Shown here piece by piece: positions 58,844 through 64,000 of a stretch of DNA of 64,000 nucleotides. The stretch comes from Treponema sp. Marseille-Q4130 (lineage in GTDB: Bacteria; Spirochaetota; Spirochaetia; Treponematales; Treponemataceae). The notes beneath the pieces were generated by a model. It saw only the letters and a program-made list of their open reading frames with translations, ran no database searches and was not told where the DNA came from. How positions within the stretch are numbered: position 1 is the stretch's first letter; every line of letters begins with the position of its first letter. The translations under genes and the position numbers were made by a program. The DNA lies in the NCBI RefSeq assembly GCF_014334325.1, contig NZ_JACSET010000008.1, positions 105,865 through 169,864 on the forward strand, in the 5' to 3' direction.

Positions 58844-59779
58844 ATGAAACGATTGATCGGTATACTTGCAGTGCTGTGCGTTTTGGTCGGCTGTAAAGAA
58901 ACGAAAAAGACGATTAAAATCGGCATCGTGCAGCTTGTCGAACATCCGGCGCTCGACGCCGCATATAAAGGATTCGTCGATGCTCTTTCCGAAGCGGGCT
59001 ATGTCGACGGAACGAATATTTCGATCGATTACGAAAACGCGCAGGGCGAACAGGCGAACTGCGTTACGATCGCACAAAAGCTCGTAAACGACCGAAGCGA
59101 TTTGATCCTCGCGATTGCAACGCCTGCGGCGCAGGCCGTCGCGAATCTTACGAAAGACATTCCGATCCTCGTTACGGCCGTCACCGATCCCGAAAGCGCG
59201 AAACTTGTCAAATCGAACGATGCGCCGGGTACGAATGTTTCGGGTACGTCCGACTTGACACCGTGCGCCGCGCAGATCGATTTATTGAAGCGTCTCGTGC
59301 CGAATGCGAAAACCGTCGGTATGCTGTATTGTTCGAGCGAACAGAACAGCGTCTTTCAAATCGGTCTTGCAAAAGCGCAGTGCGATAAACTCGGGCTGGC
59401 ATACATCGACGCGACGGTATCGAGCACGAACGAAGTGCAGCAGGTGACGCAGAGCCTCGTCGGTAAAGTGGACGCGATCTACGTGCCGACGGACAATATG
59501 GTTTCATCGAGTATCGTGACGGTTGCGCAGGTTGCGAACGAAAACAGGATCCCGACGATCGTCGGGGAAGAAGGCATGGTGGAGCGGGGTGCGCTTGCGA
59601 CGTACGGCATCGATTATTATGCGCTCGGAAAACAGACGGCTTCTATGGCAGTCGATATTATTAAAAACGGGAAAAAGCCCGCCGATATGCCGATCCAATA
59701 TCTCGAACACTGTACGCTTGCCGTCAACCGCGATACGGCAGCGAAGATCGGCATGACTATTCCCGACGATTTGAAATAA
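58844..59779 (+). CDS. ABC transporter substrate-binding lipoprotein (COG2984-like)
   Basis: A 311-residue lipoprotein (signal peptide KRLIGILAVLCVLVGC) of the ABC_sub_bind family. Residues IKIGIVQLVEHPALDAAYKG open the first lobe. DLILAIATPAAQAVANLTKD and PILVTAVTDPESAKLV, and later GMLYCSSEQNSVFQI and DAIYVPTDNMVSSSIVTVAQ, are family blocks. Members are uptake proteins for aromatic amino acids or related compounds in some Firmicutes (TrpX-type), but the cargo here is unknown. Its permease and ATPase follow. Confidence 0.9.
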   Translation: MKRLIGILAVLCVLVGCKETKKTIKIGIVQLVEHPALDAAYKGFVDALSEAGYVDGTNISIDYENAQGEQANCVTIAQKLVNDRSDLILAIATPAAQAVANLTKDIPILVTAVTDPESAKLVKSNDAPGTNVSGTSDLTPCAAQIDLLKRLVPNAKTVGMLYCSSEQNSVFQIGLAKAQCDKLGLAYIDATVSSTNEVQQVTQSLVGKVDAIYVPTDNMVSSSIVTVAQVANENRIPTIVGEEGMVERGALATYGIDYYALGKQTASMAVDIIKNGKKPADMPIQYLEHCTLAVNRDTAAKIGMTIPDDLK

Positions 59780-59856
59780 CGGGAGCGTTCGAAAAATTCG
59801 CTTTTCGGATACGATCGATAATCGGCACGGCAGCCGCCGGCGGAGTTTAAGCAAAG

Positions 59857-60819
59857 ATGGGATTGTTGTTTGCAGTGCACGGTGCTCTCGCCGTGGGTAT
59901 TTTATGGAGCGTGATGACGCTCGGCGTATACATTACGTTTCGAATCCTCGATATAGCCGATCTCACCGTTGACGGAAGTTTTGCGACGGGAGGAGCGGTT
60001 TCCGGTGTGCTCATCGCGCACGGCGTACATCCGCTTCTTTCGCTTTTGGCGGCTTTTGCGGCGGGTATGCTTGCAGGTCTTGTGACCGGTCTTTTGCACA
60101 CGAAAATAAAAATACACGTGCTGCTCGCAAGCATCCTCACGATGATCGCTTTGTATTCCGTCAATATCCGTATTATGGGAAAGGCGAACACGCCGCTGCT
60201 CGGCGTCAATACGGTGTTGACTTTTTTTACCGATAAGTGCGGTTTTACCGCAGCGAACGCTTCGCTTGCCGTCGGCGCCGTTTTTGTCGCATGTATCGTC
60301 GCTCTCATGTATTGGTTTTTCGGAACGGAAATCGGCAGCGCCATGCGCGCGACGGGAAACAACGAGCGGATGGTGAGAGCGCTCGGCGTCAACACGGACA
60401 CGATGAAAATGCTCGGTCTCATGCTTGCAAACGGTTTCGTTGCGCTGTCGGGCGGGCTCGTCGCGCAGAGTCAGGGATACGCGGACGTCGGTATGGGAAC
60501 GGGCGTTATCGTTATAGGTCTTGCGTCGATCATCATCGGGGAAGTCGTATTCGGAAAGCGCTTTGCGTTTTGGTATACGCTGCTTTCGGTCGTCTTCGGT
60601 TCGGTCATCTATCGAATTGTCATCGCGATCGTGCTGCAGCTCGGATTGAAATCGACCGATTTGAAATTGTTTACGGCGATCATCGTCGCAGCCTCCCTTT
60701 CCGTTCCCGTCGTCAAAGGAAGCGTCGCGCACCGCCGCCGTTCGGCCATTCCCGGTACGAATGCTTCGGATGCGGAAGTTCCGCGCGATACGGACGTAAC
60801 CGACACGGCAGGGAAATAA
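59857..60819 (+). CDS. ABC transporter permease (COG4120-like)
   Basis: A 320-residue permease of the BPD_transp_2 (branched-chain-amino-acid-like) fold, with eight to ten helices. It shows FRILDIADLTVDGSFATGGA, MRATGNNERMVRALGVNTD and LANGFVALSGGLVAQSQGYA, followed by MGTGVIVIGLASIIIGE, which are conserved in this group. The C-terminus is hydrophilic. It belongs to the operon with the binding protein 77 bases upstream and the ATPase three bases downstream. Confidence 0.92.
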   Translation: MGLLFAVHGALAVGILWSVMTLGVYITFRILDIADLTVDGSFATGGAVSGVLIAHGVHPLLSLLAAFAAGMLAGLVTGLLHTKIKIHVLLASILTMIALYSVNIRIMGKANTPLLGVNTVLTFFTDKCGFTAANASLAVGAVFVACIVALMYWFFGTEIGSAMRATGNNERMVRALGVNTDTMKMLGLMLANGFVALSGGLVAQSQGYADVGMGTGVIVIGLASIIIGEVVFGKRFAFWYTLLSVVFGSVIYRIVIAIVLQLGLKSTDLKLFTAIIVAASLSVPVVKGSVAHRRRSAIPGTNASDAEVPRDTDVTDTAGK

Positions 60820-60822
60820 GCG

Positions 60823-61611
60823 ATGTTAAAATTATTCAACGTATCGAAAACATTCAATCCCGGAACGATCACCGAAAAGATCGCGCTCAAAAATATCAAT
60901 CTCGAAATCGACGACGGGGATTTTATCACGGTTATCGGCGGGAACGGCGCGGGGAAATCGACGCTGCTCAACCTTATCGCGGGCATTCACTTTACCGACA
61001 CGGGTTCTCTTTTTCTCGACGGCATGGATTTGACCGGTATGCCCGAATACGCGCGCGCGAAATACTTGGGTCGTGTGTTTCAGGATCCGATGATGGGGAC
61101 GGCGGCGAATATGCAGATCGAAGAAAACCTCGCGCTTGCGATGAGGAGAGGCAAGCGGAGAACGCTTTCGTGGGGCGTGCAGCCTGCCGAACGCGCTCTC
61201 TATCGCGAAAAGCTGGCGCTCCTCGGCTTGGGACTTGAAAAGCGCATGACGAGCAAAGTCGGTCTTCTTTCAGGCGGCCAGCGGCAGGCGCTCACGCTGC
61301 TCATGGCGACGCTGCAAAAACCGAAACTGCTTTTGCTCGACGAACACACTGCCGCCCTCGATCCGAAAACCGCAAAAAAAGTGCTCGATTTGACGGAAAC
61401 CTTTGTCGCCGACGAAAGACTGACGACCTTTATGGTGACGCACAATATGAAAGATGCGATACGCTGCGGCAACCGCCTCATCATGATGAGCGAAGGGCGT
61501 ATCATTTACGACGTGCGGGGCGACGAAAAGAAAAATCTGCGCGTCGAAGATCTGCTCAAGCGTTTCGATGCCGCAGGCGGAGAAGCGAACGATCGTCTCC
61601 TGCTTTCGTGA
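60823..61611 (+). CDS. ABC transporter ATPase (COG1101-like)
   Basis: A 262-residue ATPase. Walker A is VIGGNGAGKSTLLNL, the Q-loop RVFQDPMMGTAANM, the signature LSGGQRQALTLLMATL, Walker B LLLLDEHTAALD and the H-loop MVTHNM. The DEHTAALDP form is characteristic of the COG1101 group, which pairs with COG4120 permeases and COG2984 binding proteins. The ATG is three bases after the permease stop. It is the last gene of the operon before a strong hairpin. Confidence 0.93.
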   Translation: MLKLFNVSKTFNPGTITEKIALKNINLEIDDGDFITVIGGNGAGKSTLLNLIAGIHFTDTGSLFLDGMDLTGMPEYARAKYLGRVFQDPMMGTAANMQIEENLALAMRRGKRRTLSWGVQPAERALYREKLALLGLGLEKRMTSKVGLLSGGQRQALTLLMATLQKPKLLLLDEHTAALDPKTAKKVLDLTETFVADERLTTFMVTHNMKDAIRCGNRLIMMSEGRIIYDVRGDEKKNLRVEDLLKRFDAAGGEANDRLLLS

Positions 61612-61645
61612 AAAGGCCGCGCATAGAGGCGCGGTAAATGAAAAA

Positions 61646-61707
61646 GTGCCGTGTGCGTTCGCGCAAAGCTGCAATCGCGGAATCACACGCACGGATACAC
61701 ACGGCAC
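61646..61707. terminator. Long hairpin, probable bidirectional terminator
   Basis: Perfect ten-base arms GTGCCGTGTG (61646-61655) and CACACGGCAC (61698-61707) enclose a 42-base loop with smaller helices. AAAAA precedes and GGTTTT follows, so both strands could end here: the ABC ATPase operon on one side and the degraded genes on the other. Confidence 0.65.
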
Positions 61708-61722
61708 AGGTTTTACTGATGT

Positions 61723-62170
61723 TCAAGTATGTGAAAAAACTTTTTTCATGCCGGTGCCGCTGATACATGCCGCTTCTTCGATCGACGGATCGATGTTTTG
61801 CAGCATCGCGGTGAGCATCAGATAGCCGGTCGGAAAAAACGACAGCACCTGCGTAAAGGCCAATCCCCAAAAGCCGTATATGTCCGGACGTATTCCTAAC
61901 AATTTATACGTAATGAGACCGCTTCGTCCGAAGAGGAGAATAAACGCCGGAGAAATGACGAAAGGCGGCGATACCATCGGAAGGATCGAAAAGATTTTAA
62001 AAATCCGCTTGTGCGGTATGGCGAGGTACGTGGTCGCATACGCAAAGATAAACGCGACAACCGTTCCGAGCAGCGCAACGACGATGCCCAAAATCAATGT
62101 ATTGGAGATGATGCCCAGATCGTACGCATTTCTAAAAATACTTGTATAGGCTTGCAACGAAAATTTTTTG
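61723..62170 (-). pseudogene. Remnant of an iron-type ABC permease (N-terminal half)
   Basis: An open frame reads SLQAYTSIFRNAYDLGIISN then TLILGIVVALLGTVVAFIFAYATTYL, and continues to QNIDPSIEEAACISGTGMKK before it ends at VFSHT-TGA. This is the first half of an FbpB-like permease, cut inside its first EAA loop, with no proper start and no second half. It is separated by a frame change from the binding-protein remnant upstream. It is likely dead. Confidence 0.8.
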
Positions 62171-62455
62171 CCGCTTAAAACGCTTTCTTTTTTTTGAACT
62201 GAGCAGGGATAACTTTCGCTTCCGGGCTGATATAGTGTTCGAGCAAACCTTCGTTTTCCGCTTCGATAAAGGTAAGAGAACCGCCGCCGTACCATACGTT
62301 CGCCTGAGGGTTCTCGTTTTCGGCCTTGATTATGGCAAAGATTTCACCGCCGCTCATGCGCACATAATTGGTTTTGATACCGGTTTTAGCTTGGAACGCT
62401 TTGCAAACGGCAGCGGCGTGCTCTTCAATAGGAAATAATCTTACCTTCTGTAAGT
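62171..62455 (-). pseudogene. Remnant of an iron-type ABC binding protein
   Basis: A frame without a start, from an in-frame stop near 62455, encodes LFPIEEHAAAVCKAFQAKTG then IKTNYVRMSGGEIFAIIKAE and NENPQANVWYGGGSLTFIEA, and ends at VIPAQFKKKKAF-TAA. It is the N-terminal lobe of an FbpA-type binding protein without signal peptide and without its second half. A deletion apparently joined it to the permease remnant, at an A-rich stretch near 62170-62195. Confidence 0.8.
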
Positions 62456-62541
62456 ATGAAGCTGTTTTTACGATTTACCACCTTGATCCCACATATTTTT
62501 ATTTATAATGCGGAATCCCGGATAAGCATACTCTTCTTATT

Positions 62542-63387
62542 CTAACTTTTCACTGAACCCGCAGTCATTCCATCAAGAAAGTATCTTTGAGCAAACAAAT
62601 ACATAAGTAAAACAGGCAGACATCCCAATAAACTCATAGCCATCATTTCGTTCCATTCGTATGCGTGTTGTCCCATCAACTGCTGTATTCCGATAGGAAC
62701 CGTCCTCATTTCGTTGGTTTTTGTCAGCGTCAAAGCAAATAGAAATTCATTCCACGAAAGTAAAAAAGTGTATACTCCGGTAGCTATAATTCCGGGTATT
62801 GAAACAGGCACTAAAACTTTCCATAACGCAAGAAAACAAGAACCTCCGTCAACAAGAACAGCTTCGTCCAATTCTTTCGGCAATGTATTGAAGTATCCTG
62901 TCATCATTAAAACGGCATAGGGCAGGGTAAAAACCATATAGGTAAAAATCAGTGCAAAATATGTATTATATAAACGAAAAGAAACGAGCATTCCAAAATA
63001 AGGAATGAGTAATGTGATAGGCGGAATTGTTTGTGTTGTTATAATAAATATATTTAAAAACTTTTTCCCTATAAACGAAAATCTACTGAAAGCATATCCC
63101 GCAAGAATTCCTATAATCAATGTCAAAAATGTCACCGATAGCGCAACAAAATAACTATTAAAAAAATATCTGAGTTTGATAGAATTTGAAAAAATAGCTT
63201 TGTATGCACTTAAGGTAAACATTTTCGGCAATAATTTAGGAGGAAGTGAGAAGATTTCCGTATTCGATTTTAGCGAACAAAAAAACATCCAGAAAACAGG
63301 AAACGAGGCGTATACCAATCCGGCAAGTAATGCGATACAGACTAAAACCGAAGCTAACGAATTATTTCTTTTTATAGACTTACCCAT
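62542..63387 (-). CDS. Sugar-type ABC permease (MalG/UgpE-like)
   Basis: A 281-residue permease with six helices and the EAA loop LPKELDEAVLVDGGSCFLALWKVL, then PVSIPGIIATGVYTFLLSWNEF, which are typical of the MalG/CUT1 group. The C-terminal QRYFLDGMTAGSVKS is likewise typical. It is two bases after the partner permease gene. The pair is AT-rich compared with the genes before 61.6 kb. No matching binding protein or ATPase is inside the window; a binding-protein gene is probably upstream beyond the right edge. Confidence 0.93.
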   Translation of the reverse strand: MGKSIKRNNSLASVLVCIALLAGLVYASFPVFWMFFCSLKSNTEIFSLPPKLLPKMFTLSAYKAIFSNSIKLRYFFNSYFVALSVTFLTLIIGILAGYAFSRFSFIGKKFLNIFIITTQTIPPITLLIPYFGMLVSFRLYNTYFALIFTYMVFTLPYAVLMMTGYFNTLPKELDEAVLVDGGSCFLALWKVLVPVSIPGIIATGVYTFLLSWNEFLFALTLTKTNEMRTVPIGIQQLMGQHAYEWNEMMAMSLLGCLPVLLMYLFAQRYFLDGMTAGSVKS

Positions 63388-63389
63388 CT

Positions 63390-64000
63390 TTATCCTCGTA
63401 TTTTTTGTTTCTTTACATAAAAGAACGCCATAAAGAGAGACAATATAAGAATAATAACAGCACTTGTTGCAGCCAATGAAAACTTATAATTACTAAAAGC
63501 GAGTTTATAGGTAAAAGTGCTTAGCATTTCCGTAGCATGTATGGGACCTCCGCCCGTTGCCATCCAAACAAGAGGAAACACTTGCATTGTCCAAATAAAA
63601 TCAAGCATAGCGATGCTCAATATTATCGGAATGAGATGCGGAATTGTAATAACGGCAAATTGCTGAACGATATTTGCACCATCGATAACAGCTGCTTCAT
63701 AGTAGTCTTTGGGAATACTTTGCAAGCCGGCTAAAATACTTACCATATAAAAAGGGTATCCTGCCCAAATATTTACAAAGGTTAATGCATGGAGCGCCCA
63801 TTTTGAGGAAGAAAACCATTCTATATTTGATTTTGATATGTGTAAATACGAAATAACATAATTTATTACCCCATTTGGATTCAATAGCAATCTCCATATA
63901 ACTGCTATAATCGTTGCTGTAAATATCCAAGGTAATATATAGAATATTCTAAATAAATATTTAAAAAAATCGGATATATATTTTGTGTTTAATAATAACG
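63390..64000 (-). CDS. Sugar-type ABC permease (MalF/UgpA-like), N-terminus beyond the window
   Basis: An open frame enters at the right edge and ends at 63390. About 203 codons are seen, starting LLLNTKYISDFFKYLFRIFY then ILPWIFTATIIAVIWRLLLN. An ATG at 63890 is internal. The EAA loop is IPKDYYEAAVIDGANIVQQF, AVITIPHL. It is the MalF-type partner of the permease at 62542. The family has about 290 residues, so roughly 90 are missing. The ligand is unknown. Confidence 0.9.
   Translation of the reverse strand, partial: LLLNTKYISDFFKYLFRIFYILPWIFTATIIAVIWRLLLNPNGVINYVISYLHISKSNIEWFSSSKWALHALTFVNIWAGYPFYMVSILAGLQSIPKDYYEAAVIDGANIVQQFAVITIPHLIPIILSIAMLDFIWTMQVFPLVWMATGGGPIHATEMLSTFTYKLAFSNYKFSLAATSAVIILILSLFMAFFYVKKQKIRG

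Noticed and set aside
1-64000. tRNA, rRNA or tmRNA genes
   Set aside because: I looked for T-loop-like GTTCGA words with flanking stems and for conserved rRNA stretches and saw none; a covariance-model scan was not possible.

Overview
The window looks like a chromosomal segment of a spirochaete, most probably a Treponema of moderate GC content. This rests on gene content and not on any marker search: a clostridial-type rnfCDGEAB cluster, the rpmH-rnpA-yidD-yidC-jag block, a cyclophilin-FKBP fusion lipoprotein, many lipoproteins with relaxed lipoboxes, TRAP and ABC uptake systems, and a leucine-rich-repeat lipoprotein. The genus is an inference. I saw no rRNA, tRNA or CRISPR array.

Layout. 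1-9.7 kb: housekeeping and envelope genes (FAD-dependent dehydrogenase cut by the window edge, VanY-type peptidase, histidine phosphatase, glutamate dehydrogenase, RNase HI, two lipoproteins, a Rel enzyme, a YbaK deacylase). 9.8-17.1 kb: a DUF4097-type protein, adenylosuccinate lyase and the Rnf Na+/H+-pumping ferredoxin:NAD+ oxidoreductase, ending in a strong terminator. 17.2-33.4 kb: an accessory region with four ABC half-transporters, two TetR regulators, a MATE pump, two alpha/beta hydrolases, two VOC proteins and three toxin-antitoxin modules. It carries several rearrangement scars: a truncated acetyltransferase, a 57-bp duplication of the tfoX start, and an orphan ABC C-terminus. Much of 20.6-25.4 kb is AT-rich compared with its flanks. 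33.6-34.9 kb: an intact ISAs1-type insertion sequence with inverted repeats and a 10-bp target duplication. 35-39.6 kb: the ribosomal protein L34/RNase P/YidC block and the dual immunophilin. 39.7-52.3 kb: an unknown membrane protein, an N-acetylglutamate-synthase-like protein, a UDG-like protein, a GDPD-TRAP operon and an iron/spermidine-type ABC operon. 52.5-64 kb: HtpG, an Rpn-type nuclease, the LRR lipoprotein, a COG2984/4120/1101-type ABC operon, the wreck of an iron-type ABC operon, and two sugar-type ABC permeases running off the right edge.

Regulation visible in the sequence. Consensus promoters (TTGAC-like, 16-18 bp spacer, TATAAT-like) precede many genes. At four genes (rel, purB, rnfC, argA-like) the start codon sits 6-7 bases after the -10 hexamer with no Shine-Dalgarno, which suggests leaderless mRNAs. 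One palindrome, TAACATTGTTA, overlaps the promoters of both the 25.4-kb TetR gene and the ABC gene at 17.3 kb, which suggests a small regulon. A perfect 24-bp palindrome sits on the promoter of the other TetR-MATE pair. An inverted repeat overlaps the -35 of the iron-type ABC operon.

The least explained item is an intergenic cassette of about 140 bp with four stem-loops, present in two diverged copies in opposite orientation (2407-2545 and about 54739-54878). Stem lengths and order are kept while paired bases change together, so the structure itself seems to be under selection. It could be a structured RNA family or a small mobile element.
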